In this document: in pieces, positions 42,420 through 57,565 of the stretch
Layout: each line of letters begins with the position of its first letter
Position numbering within the stretch: position 1 is the stretch's first letter
Source: Chloroflexota bacterium
GTDB taxonomy: Bacteria > Chloroflexota > JAJPGV01
Length of the DNA: 64,000 nt
Direction of reading: 5' to 3'
Assembly: GCA_021325635.1 (NCBI GenBank)
Contig: JAJPGV010000035.1
Location: 1-64,000, forward strand
Made by a program: the position numbers and the translations under genes
Notes under the pieces: model-generated
Database searches by the model: none
The model's input: the letters and a program-made list of their open reading frames with translations, nothing else
Told to the model about the DNA's origin: nothing

Positions 42420-43974
42420 GCGCCAGCTGCAGATCGAAGCGGGTCTCCGGGTCGTCCAGCGACAATCCCGTCAGCTCCTGGATGCGGTTCAAGCGATACA
42501 TCAGCGTATTACGGTGGACGAACAGCATCTCGGCCGTCTTGCTCAGGTTGCCATTAGCGTTGAAGAACGCCTCAAGGGTAGGCAGCAGCTGGCTGCCGGA
42601 TTTCTGATCGTAGAGGATCAGATCGCCCAGCGTCTCACGCTCGAACGCCTGGAGCTCGGGCGTTCCCTGAAGCTGCGCCAGCAGCCGGTAGGCTCCGAGG
42701 TCGGCGAAGGCGGCGGTCTGGCCTGAGCCGAAGAGCCGCTCTCCGGCGCGCAGGGCCTGCTCCGCCTCGCCGAAGCTGCGCTGGATGCCATGCAGCCCGC
42801 CGTGCGCCCGCCCAATGCCCGCGGATACCGCCCGAGTCCCCGTTTGATGCGCCAACTCAGCTCGGATCTGGTCGGCTACGGTTCGCCAATCCGCTGCTCC
42901 CACCTGGTCGGGCAGAGGGTATATGAAGGCGGCTTCGCCATCCCAGCCAGCCACCAGGGGGCGTACCCCGCGACGACTCAGCGACGAGCGCAGCGCGGCC
43001 ACGGCGCCTTCAGCCGGGACGCTAAGGCTCAGCACAGCCACCCCCTGGCGCGCCTCCAGGTCCCATTCCAGGTGAGCCGCTCGGGCCCGAATGGAGGCTT
43101 CATTGGTATAACTGGCACGCAGCACGTCCCGAACGAAATCACCCTGGATCTTGGTTTCCGCCTCGACCACCGCCCGCTCTTTGACCAGCTCCATGGCGCA
43201 CACCGTCGCCGCGCGCGAAACCAGCAGACCGTCCAGCTCGGTGAGCGAATCCTCCAGGCCGCCGAGGGCAATCACACCAGCGCCACGATTGTTCACCGGG
43301 ATGACCGCAGCCCAACGCGGCGGAGCCTCCCCCTGGGCCTCGATCCACTCTGCCGTGGGGTCGTGACCCACCGGCACCGGGTTCCGGGCGACGACCTGCA
43401 GGGCTTTGCGCTGAGCCTGCCCGAGGGCCAGCTGCGAGCCCGCCTGGGCCAGCGACTCGAGCCGCGCGTCGAATACCTCCACCGACTTCCCGGTTTGCCG
43501 GGCAAACTCTGCCGCGATGCCCGTCAGCCCCTTGCCCTGCATCGCCACCTGGGTCAGCTGGCGGGCCAGCTGCACCGTCCTCGCCTGCAGCTCCGCCTGC
43601 TTGTTGACAAGCAGTCCGATGACCGAGCGTTCCAAGCCATGCAGGTCGGCCCCGCTCGGCAAGGCGATCAGCGGCAGGCCAACCTGGTCCGCGGCGGCCA
43701 CCGCCGCCTGGTCCAGCTCTCCGTCGACCGCGATCGCCGCCACTCCGCGTTCACGCAGGTTGGTGATGATGCGCGCCAGACTGAGGGACGCATCCACGAC
43801 TCGCACCGCCGCCAGCGACAGCAGCACCAGCTCGCCACCTTCCAGGTGGTCCAGGGCCGGCGGCCGGCTGCGGAACGTGGTGGCCCACGTCACGGCTGTT
43901 TCGCCGCCCTTCAAGCCCGCGACCAGGCGACTGCCCGGCGGAAGAGCGAGCTTGACGATTTCGCTGACGTTCAC
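42382..43974 (-). CDS. PucR/CdaR-family transcriptional regulator
   Basis: A 530-residue regulator. The N-terminal 120 residues match the PucR purine-catabolism-regulator domain, the middle holds a GAF/GGDEF-like (CdaR) segment, and the C terminus has the PucR-type helix-turn-helix (AEMLFVHRNTLMYRLNRIQELTG, cited as a guide). Such proteins activate purine, polyamine or sugar-acid catabolism in response to a small ligand. GTG at 43974 is used. Just upstream are TGTACAA direct repeats (44002-44024) that could be its own operator. No obvious target catabolic operon is adjacent. Confidence 0.88.
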   Translation of the reverse strand: MNVSEIVKLALPPGSRLVAGLKGGETAVTWATTFRSRPPALDHLEGGELVLLSLAAVRVVDASLSLARIITNLRERGVAAIAVDGELDQAAVAAADQVGLPLIALPSGADLHGLERSVIGLLVNKQAELQARTVQLARQLTQVAMQGKGLTGIAAEFARQTGKSVEVFDARLESLAQAGSQLALGQAQRKALQVVARNPVPVGHDPTAEWIEAQGEAPPRWAAVIPVNNRGAGVIALGGLEDSLTELDGLLVSRAATVCAMELVKERAVVEAETKIQGDFVRDVLRASYTNEASIRARAAHLEWDLEARQGVAVLSLSVPAEGAVAALRSSLSRRGVRPLVAGWDGEAAFIYPLPDQVGAADWRTVADQIRAELAHQTGTRAVSAGIGRAHGGLHGIQRSFGEAEQALRAGERLFGSGQTAAFADLGAYRLLAQLQGTPELQAFERETLGDLILYDQKSGSQLLPTLEAFFNANGNLSKTAEMLFVHRNTLMYRLNRIQELTGLSLDDPETRFDLQLALKMYHVSPRGTR

Positions 43975-44001
43975 TGCGGCCTCAGCCGAGGAGCACCGGT
44001 C

Positions 44002-44024
44002 TGTACAACTTGTACAAATGGTAC
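44002..44024 (-). promoter_or_regulatory. TGTACAA repeat operator upstream of the PucR-family gene
   Basis: TGTACAA at 44002-44008 and again at 44011-44017 (9-bp period), followed by GGTAC at 44020-44024. The second copy is also part of a perfect 8-bp palindrome, TTGTACAA (44010-44017). The position, 28-50 bp before the start codon, fits an autoregulatory site. The binding protein is inferred. Confidence 0.5.
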
Positions 44025-44113
44025 GACGAGCGCCGATCCGAGGCAAACAACCTTTAGGGCAGAATGCTCAATAACGGGCCCGCAGCCGATAGGGCGGCTG
44101 CTGGCAGTGACCT

Positions 44114-45565
44114 CTACCAGTCAGGGCTGGCCGGCAGTGACGTCTCGCCCATGAGGTACTTGTCGACTCCGCGCGCGGCCTCTCGACCTTCCCAGATCGC
44201 CCACACCACCAGCGATTGGCCTCGGCGCATGTCGCCACCGGCGAAGACGCCCGGAACGCTCGACATGTAGTCCTTGTCCACCGCCACGTTGCCGCGAGCA
44301 TCGAGCTCCACGCCCAGATCGGTCAGCATGCCCTGCTTCTCCGGTCCCAGAAAGCCGAGCGCCAGGAGCACCAGGTCGCAGTCCAGCTCGAACTCGCTGC
44401 CCTCGATCTCCTTCATCTGCGGCCGGCCGTCCGGGCCTGTCTGCCAGTCGAGCCGGATGCCATGCAGCTTCTTCAGGCGGCCGTGCTCGTCCCCCGAAAA
44501 GGCCTTGGTGTTGATGCTCCAGTCGCGGATGCCGCCCTCCTCGTGAGAAGTCGACGAGCGCAGGATCATCGGCCAATTCGGCCACGGCATCTCGGCCGTG
44601 CGATCCTCCGGCGGCTTCGGCAGCAGCTCGAACTGATACACCTCCGCCGCCTTCTGGCGATGGGCGGTCCCCAAACAGTCCGCCCCGGTATCTCCTCCGC
44701 CCAGGATCACCACCTTCTTGCCGGTGGCCAGAATCGGATTGGCGACCTCGGGCAGACCGAGGCCGCGGCGGTTCTGCTGCGGCAGGTACTCCATGGCGAA
44801 GTGAACGCCCTTGAGCTCGCGCCCAGGGACCGGCAAGTCACGCGGGTGAGTGGAGCCGCCGGTGAGGAGGACGGCATCGAACTCCTTGCGCAGCCGCTCA
44901 ACGGGATAATTCACGCCCACGTGCGTGTTGCAGATGAAGTTCACGCCCTCGGCAATCATCAGATCGAGCCGCCGCTGAAGCACCCACTTCTCGAGCTTGA
45001 AATCGGGGATGCCATACATCAGGATCCCGCCCGGCCTGTCCGCTCGTTCGAACACGGTGACCGTGTGACCGGCACGGTTGAGCTGCGTCGCCGCGGCAAG
45101 CCCCGAGGGTCCGGACCCCACCACCGCCACCTTCTTTCCGGTGCGCGTGGACGGGGGCGTGGGCGTGACCCAGCCTTCGCGGAAGGCGTGCTCCACAATA
45201 CCCAGCTCGATCTGCTTGATTGTGACCGGGTTCTTGTTGATGTTCAGGACGCACGCTTCTTCGCAAGGGGCCGGGCAAACGCGGCCGGTGAACTCGGGGA
45301 AGTTATTGGTGGAGTGCAGAAAGGTAATGGCGTCCTTCCACCGGCCCCGATACACCAGGTCGTTCCACTCGGGGATGATGTTGCCCAGGGGGCAGCCCTT
45401 GTGGCAGAAGGGGATGCCGCAGTCCATGCACCGCGCACCCTGCTGTTTCAGCTTGTCGTCCGGCAGATCGGCGTAGATCTCACGCCAGTCCGCCAGGCGC
45501 TCCTCCACCGGACGCCGCTTCGGCATCTCTCGCTGGATCTCGATGAAGCCGGTGATCTTACCCAT
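44114..45565 (-). CDS. gltD: Glutamate synthase small subunit (GltD)
   Basis: A 483-residue flavoprotein. The N-terminal region has the Cys clusters that bind [4Fe-4S] centres ([14 protein letters not shown] and CPAPCEEAC). FAD- and NADPH-binding Rossmann motifs follow ([12 protein letters not shown] and [12 protein letters not shown]), and the C-terminal [19 protein letters not shown] closes the flavin domain. It passes electrons from NADPH to GltB, which makes two glutamates from glutamine and 2-oxoglutarate. ATG at 45565, 62 bp downstream of gltB on the same strand, so they form an operon. Confidence 0.96.
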   Translation of the reverse strand: MGKITGFIEIQREMPKRRPVEERLADWREIYADLPDDKLKQQGARCMDCGIPFCHKGCPLGNIIPEWNDLVYRGRWKDAITFLHSTNNFPEFTGRVCPAPCEEACVLNINKNPVTIKQIELGIVEHAFREGWVTPTPPSTRTGKKVAVVGSGPSGLAAATQLNRAGHTVTVFERADRPGGILMYGIPDFKLEKWVLQRRLDLMIAEGVNFICNTHVGVNYPVERLRKEFDAVLLTGGSTHPRDLPVPGRELKGVHFAMEYLPQQNRRGLGLPEVANPILATGKKVVILGGGDTGADCLGTAHRQKAAEVYQFELLPKPPEDRTAEMPWPNWPMILRSSTSHEEGGIRDWSINTKAFSGDEHGRLKKLHGIRLDWQTGPDGRPQMKEIEGSEFELDCDLVLLALGFLGPEKQGMLTDLGVELDARGNVAVDKDYMSSVPGVFAGGDMRRGQSLVVWAIWEGREAARGVDKYLMGETSLPASPDW

Positions 45566-45627
45566 CCGTTGCTACCGTCCGTATCGTGAATGACTGCTGT
45601 TGAAGCGCGCCGGATCGATCGCCGGCC

Positions 45628-50301
<4,674 letters not shown>

Positions 50302-50525
50302 CCTTCCTTCCTTCTATCCCTGGGGAGAAGCCAAAACGCCCACCGGGCACGCGGCGCGGCCCGATGGGCTCTCGTAACCCAGGATATTACGTCGTTGTCC
50401 GACCAGTATAAACAGGCAGCGAAGCCGACCGCAAATCCTCCCCTGGCGCTGGCTAGGCTGTCACCTCTCCCCAAGAGAGGTCATTCTGCTTCCCCTTCCT
50501 AAGCCAACTCCTCTATCCTTCGGTG

Positions 50526-52460
50526 GTGAAGATCACGCGGGCTGTCGCGCGACGAATACTCATCGGCTTCGCTCTCGTGGTGCTGATGAACCTCCTGGTC
50601 GTCGGGCTCTATTTCAAGGGAGTGCTGACCGAGGAGCAAAACTTCTTCAACGACCAGCTCATGAGCGGCGCTGCCGACCGGCTGGATCTGGGCACCATCG
50701 TCATCGCCTCGGTCGATGATGCGAGCCTGCAGCGTTACGGACGGCTGGAGACGTGGGATCGATCGCACTACGCAGACCTCATCGTGCGCTTGAAGGATGC
50801 CGGCGCGCGGGTGCTGGCGCTGGATCTCTCCTTCCCCGAGCCGAACCCCGGGGACGACAAGATGGCCGCGGCCATCGATTACGCCATGTACCCCAAGGAC
50901 GGCTCGGCGCCGATGCCGGTCATCATTGCCCATCCGGGCCAGGGCCTGCCCAATCACGTAGCCGATAAGGGCCTCGAATTCGCCGCGTTCGACACCTTGA
51001 GCCCGAGCCTGGCCCGCGGCCGGCCCATCCTGGCCGGTGTGAATCTCGACCCGGATGGCGCCACCGTGCGCGACCTGCCACTGCTGTACTACAGCGGTTC
51101 GGAGCAATACCTGCCGCTCTCCCTGCTGGCAGCAAGCGCCTTCGCCCAGAGGCTGCCCGGCTTTACCAGTGACCTCGAATTCTCCGACGACCCCTTCCGG
51201 CTGCGCTTCGGACCCTACTCCATACCTATAGATCAGTACTTCCGTATGCCGATCTATTTCTTCAGCAAGCCCACCGGCTACCACCGCACCGCGTACAGCC
51301 TGAGCGACATTGCCGATGGGCGGGTCGCCCCGGAAGCGCTGCGCAATCGCCTGGTGATGGCCGGGCCCTACGGCGCCACCGGGCTGGCCGACGACTACCC
51401 CGTGCCGACGTCGGTCGACAGCAAGATGGACAGCGTTGAGATCTTCGCCAACGCGACGCAGAGCCTCATTCAGGGCAAGTTCATCACCAATCAGAGCGCC
51501 GCCAGCACCTTCGCCATCATGTTCGCGCTCAGTCTCCTCGCCGCGCTGGTGTTCGCCCGCGGCGGCGCCCTGGGCGTCATCGCCACGATCGTCATCGCAC
51601 TGGCCTACTCCGGCATCCGCGTCGGCATCGCCCGGGGTCAATTCTTCAGCCCTGCGCAAATCGGCCAGCAGCAGCTCATCGAGCTCCCGAATCTTGCCTA
51701 TAACGACGCCGCGCTGATCCTGTCTTCCGGGGCCCTGTACATCTTCCTCTTCATCAGCGAGCAGCGGCGCCGCAGCATCATCTACAGCACGTTCAGCCGC
51801 TACATCACCCCGGCCGTGGCGCAGCAGCTCTCCAGCATGTCCGCCAGCGGCGAACTCGGTCTCGGCGGCACCCGCAGAGTGGCCACGATCATGTTCGGCA
51901 ACCTCTATCTTCCGCACGTCCACGCGGAGGACATGCTGCGCCTGCTGAACCGCTATTTCGACGGTATGGTGCGCATCGTCAACCAGAATGGCGGAACCGT
52001 CAACAAGTTCATCGGCGACCACATCATGGTGATGTTCAACGTCCCGCTCGACCTGCCGGACCATGCCACCAAGGCGGTGCGCTCGGCGATGGAATCGATC
52101 GCCTGGCTGGAAGACACGCTGGCTGCCAGCCCGGGGGAGGAAGCCTCGTTCGGCGTCGGAATCAACAGCGGCCAACTCGTGGCCGGCAACATGGGCTCCA
52201 AGAACCGCATGGAATACACCGTGTTGGGAGACACCGTCAACACTGCGTCGCGCCTCAGCGGCGTCGCCTCGCACGAGGCCAACGAGGTGATCATCAGCCA
52301 GGCGACCCTCGACTTGATGGACGGCAGCGGGGTGAAGGTGAAGGACCGCGGCGAAGTCTTCGTCAAGGGCAAGAAGGAGCCGATCCACGTCTACCAGGTG
52401 CTTGGCTTTGGCGAGCCCGGCCCGGCGCAGATAGCCGTGGAGGCCGCCGCGGCAGGTTAG
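50526..52460 (+). CDS. CHASE2-domain adenylate/guanylate cyclase with degenerate metal site
   Basis: About 644 residues. A membrane segment (9-30) precedes an extracytoplasmic CHASE2 domain (about 35-325). Three further membrane segments (about 330-420) and a class III cyclase domain (about 440-625) follow. The cyclase domain keeps the second metal-binding Asp (FIGDHIMVMF, Asp498) and the transition-state residues in NTASRL. The first metal-binding Asp, normally in an FADI motif, is Asn459 (MFGNLYLPH). It may be weakly active, need a partner, or act as a non-catalytic sensor. GTG at 50526 lies 6 nt after TATCCT (50514-50519), favouring a leaderless start; a GTG one codon earlier is possible. 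Divergent from gltB. Confidence 0.9.
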   Translation: MKITRAVARRILIGFALVVLMNLLVVGLYFKGVLTEEQNFFNDQLMSGAADRLDLGTIVIASVDDASLQRYGRLETWDRSHYADLIVRLKDAGARVLALDLSFPEPNPGDDKMAAAIDYAMYPKDGSAPMPVIIAHPGQGLPNHVADKGLEFAAFDTLSPSLARGRPILAGVNLDPDGATVRDLPLLYYSGSEQYLPLSLLAASAFAQRLPGFTSDLEFSDDPFRLRFGPYSIPIDQYFRMPIYFFSKPTGYHRTAYSLSDIADGRVAPEALRNRLVMAGPYGATGLADDYPVPTSVDSKMDSVEIFANATQSLIQGKFITNQSAASTFAIMFALSLLAALVFARGGALGVIATIVIALAYSGIRVGIARGQFFSPAQIGQQQLIELPNLAYNDAALILSSGALYIFLFISEQRRRSIIYSTFSRYITPAVAQQLSSMSASGELGLGGTRRVATIMFGNLYLPHVHAEDMLRLLNRYFDGMVRIVNQNGGTVNKFIGDHIMVMFNVPLDLPDHATKAVRSAMESIAWLEDTLAASPGEEASFGVGINSGQLVAGNMGSKNRMEYTVLGDTVNTASRLSGVASHEANEVIISQATLDLMDGSGVKVKDRGEVFVKGKKEPIHVYQVLGFGEPGPAQIAVEAAAAG

Positions 52461-52529
52461 TCACCCGCGCCACCAACGAGCCGGCGAACTTCGACGCGCT
52501 AGCCAAAGCGGCCGGGTTCTCGAGGCCGG

Positions 52530-52742
52530 TTAACCGACGGCGCCGCCCTCGTACCCGGCTGCCGGCTCTTCCCCCACCACAAGCTCTTCGGTGTCGAGCC
52601 CGCTGATCGACCGAAACTGCTTTACGGCGTGCTGCAGGTACGCCAGACAAAACAGGCTGAACAATGCTCCGAACAGCATCCCTGACAGAGTGCGGCGGCT
52701 GAACGAGTCGAAGGCCCAGTGGCCTGTCAGTCCAGCCACCAC
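52530..52742 (-). CDS. Small membrane protein, function unknown
   Basis: About 70 residues with one hydrophobic segment (about 18-37, LSGMLFGALFSLFCLAYLQ) and an acidic C terminus. The GTG start near 52742 (or 52739) overlaps the end of the upstream 77-residue gene, so the two are translationally coupled. No family recognised. Confidence 0.5.
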   Translation of the reverse strand: MVAGLTGHWAFDSFSRRTLSGMLFGALFSLFCLAYLQHAVKQFRSISGLDTEELVVGEEPAAGYEGGAVG

Positions 52743-52960
52743 CAACCGAAGTGCTGCCTGCCCACGGTTAGCCAACGGCGCATTGTGACCCTGGCCGGTG
52801 TCGCCGCCGAAACGCCTGCCGCACGAAGGCCCACCGAGGCCAGCGCTATGAAGCACCACGCGACCCCGAACCCGGGGAAACCTGTCACCGCCAGAAAAAG
52901 CCCGACAGCAACCGCCACGCTGTCGCCCTTTTGCCAGTTGCCGCGGACCAGCGCCCACAT
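52727..52960 (-). CDS. Small membrane protein, function unknown
   Basis: A 77-residue protein with one long hydrophobic region (about 13-45) and a basic, Trp-rich C terminus (HFGWWWLD). ATG at 52960 lies 6 nt after TACAAT (52972-52967), a good -10 element, so a leaderless mRNA is predicted. It overlaps the start of the next small gene. No family recognised. Confidence 0.55.
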   Translation of the reverse strand: MWALVRGNWQKGDSVAVAVGLFLAVTGFPGFGVAWCFIALASVGLRAAGVSAATPARVTMRRWLTVGRQHFGWWWLD

Positions 52961-53011
52961 GCGGCCATTGTAACGGGCAGGCGAACCTGCCAAAGCCGGC
53001 CCTCAGCTAAT

Positions 53012-53773
53012 TTAGCTCTCGGGTGTGGCCGGCGGTGCCGGCGGTGCCGCCGTCGGAATGGCGGTACTCGTGGCCGAAGGCACGGGCGTCTTTGCGCCGG
53101 CCGGCGCGGCCGAAGGGGTTGCCAGCAGCGAGCTTACACGCGACCCGAGAGCAGTCGCCGTGGCGTTGATCGAGCTCAAGTCAGCCTGTACCGCGACGCC
53201 AGCCGAGACCGTGGTCGTCGGAGTCGACGCCGGGACCAGTGCGCCCGGCAATGCGCTCGTGCCGGCCGAGGGTCGTGGCTTGGCCGGAGCTGAGCTAGCG
53301 GCGGCCGTCTGTGGCGGCCGCCCGGCGATCGGGGTCACCTGCTGCACCAGTACCGGCGGGCCAGCGGGAAATGAAGGGCCGGCCTGCGTGGCCGAGGCAG
53401 CGGCCGCGGCCGCCGCCGTCGCAGCGGCGTTAACAGCCGTCGGCGTCGCTACCGCCGTGGGCGTGCTGGCCGAGAGCGTGGAGCTGACTATGCCGCGACT
53501 CGCAGCCGAAGCCGCGCTCGACGCGCCGCTGGCCGGCGTGGGTCGAGCGCTTGTGTCCCCGAGAACGCCGGCGGCGTAGAGAGTCCCCACTCCCACCACC
53601 AGGACGGCCGCCACAGCGGCGCCCAACATGAGGCGTCGCGACAGCTTGGGCTGGTCGGTGACCCGCCAGGCCTTTGGTTTGTGGACCTCGCCCCGCCCAG
53701 CTAGGCCGGGCCGACGCGATGGCGGCTTGCTCACCACCGCGCAAGCTCCGACGGTCTGGGTGGCACCGCTCAA
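53012..53773 (-). CDS. Membrane-anchored low-complexity Ala/Pro/Thr/Ser-rich protein
   Basis: A 253-residue frame. A basic N terminus (1-46) is followed by one membrane segment (about 48-69) and then an extracytoplasmic tail made almost only of Ala, Pro, Thr, Ser and Val, with PTAVATPTA-like motifs. Such tails are typical wall-spanning linkers and possible O-glycosylation targets. No folded domain is seen. The opposite strand also has a long open frame (53025-53579), but its protein has no matching architecture. The start is uncertain; a GTG at 53686 would shorten the basic part. Confidence 0.55.
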   Translation of the reverse strand: MSGATQTVGACAVVSKPPSRRPGLAGRGEVHKPKAWRVTDQPKLSRRLMLGAAVAAVLVVGVGTLYAAGVLGDTSARPTPASGASSAASAASRGIVSSTLSASTPTAVATPTAVNAAATAAAAAAASATQAGPSFPAGPPVLVQQVTPIAGRPPQTAAASSAPAKPRPSAGTSALPGALVPASTPTTTVSAGVAVQADLSSINATATALGSRVSSLLATPSAAPAGAKTPVPSATSTAIPTAAPPAPPATPES

Positions 53774-53866
53774 ACCTATCGCATGCGTGACTGAAGACGG
53801 TGAACGATGGGAAAGGAGGGCGGCTCTGCAGCGCCCGTCGCAGCTGTGGCCTTGACGAAACTCCGG

Positions 53867-54082
53867 CTAGCTTTTGTCGGAGTCGACGGCCATCATGAAC
53901 AGCACGTAGAGCACCGTCGAGAGGCAGATCACGAAGAAGCCGATGAAAGCCGCGAAGCCCGCGGTCTTCTCGTCCGCGGCCAGCGATCGCGCTGCAAAGA
54001 CCATGCCCAGCCAGGCGATGGCCATCAGGACGGCGAATGTGCTGAGAAGAGCGCCGCGGTGGCGGCGAGGTTGATTGATCAA
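53867..54082 (-). CDS. Small membrane protein with two helices, function unknown
   Basis: A 71-residue protein with hydrophobic segments at about 12-33 and 42-65. The TTG start at 54082 has GGAG about 10 bases upstream. It lies between the low-complexity protein and the KGG-repeat gene on the same strand. No family recognised. Confidence 0.5.
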   Translation of the reverse strand: MINQPRRHRGALLSTFAVLMAIAWLGMVFAARSLAADEKTAGFAAFIGFFVICLSTVLYVLFMMAVDSDKS

Positions 54083-54166
54083 CAGCTACGCTCCAGGGAA
54101 AGTGCGTCGATCATCGTAGCATACCGACCTTGCCAGTCCGGCGTTCGTCGCTGGCGCAGCGGCTAC

Positions 54167-54204
54167 GGGGCCGGCGAGACGCAGCCAGCGGTCTCCCCGG
54201 CCCC
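54167..54204 (-). terminator. Hairpin downstream of the KGG-repeat gene
   Basis: Arms 54167-54180 and 54191-54204 (14 bp with one mismatch) and a 10-nt loop lie 9 bp after the stop of the KGG-repeat gene on the minus strand. No T tract follows, so it could be a terminator or a stability element. Confidence 0.5.
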
Positions 54205-54212
54205 ACACCGGC

Positions 54213-54491
54213 TCAGCGGACTTCTTTTCGCCGGCCGCTGCCCTTCTTGGTAGCGCCGCGGCCATTGTGGCCGCCTTTGCGCCCGATGTCCGAATAGTGC
54301 TGGCTGCCATGGCGAGCCTTGGTCACCTCGCCGCCCAACCGGCCCAGCTCGACGTAGTTGGCGCCCCGCTCCTTCAACGAGTTGCCGCCCTTGCGGCCTA
54401 TCTCACGAAAGAACTCCACCCCGTATTTTTCCCGAACCGCCCGGCCACCGTTCTTGCCGCGCGATTCACTGCTGGATTGTTCCGAAGCCAA
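54213..54491 (-). CDS. KGG-repeat (GsiB/con-10-like) stress protein
   Basis: A 92-residue, highly hydrophilic protein made of repeated short units with the KGG/RGG signature: GKNGGRAVREKYG, REIGRKGGNS, ELGRLGGEVTK and DIGRKGGHNGRG. These are the repeats of general-stress proteins such as GsiB and Con-10, thought to protect against desiccation. The tail is basic and Lys/Arg-rich. TTG at 54491 is chosen because GGAGGGG lies about 8 bases upstream and family members begin just before the first repeat; longer starts at 54551 (ATG) and 54614 (GTG) exist. The region 54492-54764 otherwise holds an 11-bp palindrome (54627-54637) next to a TTGACA on the minus strand. Confidence 0.82.
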   Translation of the reverse strand: MASEQSSSESRGKNGGRAVREKYGVEFFREIGRKGGNSLKERGANYVELGRLGGEVTKARHGSQHYSDIGRKGGHNGRGATKKGSGRRKEVR

Positions 54492-54761
54492 AACGCTTCC
54501 CCTCCGAAGTAATTTGCTGTCGCTCAGCGCAACCGGCTGACGAGATCCCATCTGAATCAAGCGCGTTACCACCCCGCGTGGAGACACCGACTTGGTGAGC
54601 TTGATCCTCCCCACACTCGGGACCAGTTGTCAGACAAACTGTCAACAAGCGATTGCCAGTGTACATGCACCAGCCGGCCAAAGTAACTACTTAGCGGACC
54701 CTACGCCACATGGGTTAACCCGAGGGAACGAGCGATGATTCGACCACATCTGTAGGCTTAA

Positions 54762-56769
<2,008 letters not shown>

Positions 56770-56773
<4 letters not shown>

Positions 56774-57231
56774 CTGGGGATTGTATCGACCTCCCTGTCC
56801 GCGACCTCCCGCAGCAGGGCATCGACACGATCGATGCGATCCTGGATGTGCGCCCGCATCTCTTTCAGGCGCTGCCGCTTCTCATTGACAATCCGCATCT
56901 GGCGCAGCGCCACCTCTCTCAGCTGCTGCAGCCTGGCCCGCCGCGGCTCCAGGCTGTCCGTCTGGTGCAGCTCATGTTTGAGCTGGTTCCTCGCATCCTC
57001 GGCTTCGATCATCTCCTTGATCTCCGCCAGGCTGAACCCCAGCGTATCCCGGAGGTTCTTGATATAGATGATGCGCTCGAGATCGTCAGGCGAGTACAGC
57101 CGGAAGCCGCCTTCCATGCGGCTGGCCGGGCTCAACAGCTTCAGCTCTTCGTAGTAGCGCAGCGTGCGCTGGGTCACGCCAGCGCGGGCCGCCGCCTCAC
57201 CTATTTGGACGTAGCCACTGGCTCGCTCCAT
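56770..57231 (-). CDS. MerR-family transcriptional regulator
   Basis: A 153-residue regulator. The N-terminal winged helix-turn-helix (IGEAAARAGVTQRTLRYYEE) and wing (RLYSPDDLERI) are typical of MerR. A long dimerisation coiled coil with charged repeats follows. There is no Cys, so a mercury- or copper-type metal site is absent and the inducer may be a small molecule. ATG at 57231 lies 6 nt after TATACT. The promoter has an unusually long 20-bp spacer, the hallmark of MerR-controlled promoters, which suggests autoregulation. It is followed by a coupled gene of unknown function. Confidence 0.9.
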
Positions 57232-57237
57232 AGCGAC

Positions 57238-57269
57238 AGTATAGCCTCGATCTTTCACGTGCACGTCAA
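57238..57269 (-). promoter_or_regulatory. MerR-type promoter with a 20-bp spacer
   Basis: On the minus strand, TTGACG (57269-57264), a 20-bp spacer and TATACT (57243-57238). The spacer contains overlapping GTGCAC and CACGTG palindromes. The long spacer is the feature that MerR regulators correct by DNA distortion. The start codon follows 6 nt after the -10 box, so the mRNA would be leaderless. Confidence 0.6.
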
Positions 57270-57375
57270 TGTCCGGGGACGAGCTGGTCGGTCCTGTCTA
57301 CCCAAACATTTCGTCCAAAGTTTGTTCCGGCAGCCGGAGTTTTTACCGCCTGTTTACGTCTCCTTGCAAAGCCAC

Positions 57376-57403
57376 TTGACTGCGATCTTGCCCCTCATAT
57401 ACT
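57376..57403 (+). promoter_or_regulatory. Near-consensus sigma-70 promoter
   Basis: TTGACT (57376-57381), a 16-bp spacer and TATACT (57398-57403). Transcription would start near 57410, giving a leader of about 155 nt before the DnaA-domain protein. The leader holds only a small hairpin (GGCGA/TCGCC) and otherwise shows nothing I recognise. Confidence 0.7.
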
Positions 57404-57565
57404 GGCCCGAGACCGAGGGGATCTAGGGCTTGTCAGCGGCGATTGGCCCTGGCTAGGCGACATTCGCCGAGGTCGAAGCGGACGTTCCAAAGGCAACATA
57501 ACAGTCTGCCCGGCAGCGGCGTTGGAGGGAGCTTTGTCCTCTGGCCTGGCAGGGACGGGAGATCT

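Noticed and set aside
53025-53579. Plus-strand frame of 184 codons (Ala/Val/Gly-rich) opposite the low-complexity protein
   Set aside because: No start signal or domain. The minus-strand frame has a basic N terminus, a membrane anchor and a wall-type linker.
57250-57265. Second parS-like sequence (CTTTCACGTGCACG) at the merR promoter
   Set aside because: Only the left half matches; the palindrome is broken and the sequence is explained by the MerR promoter spacer.
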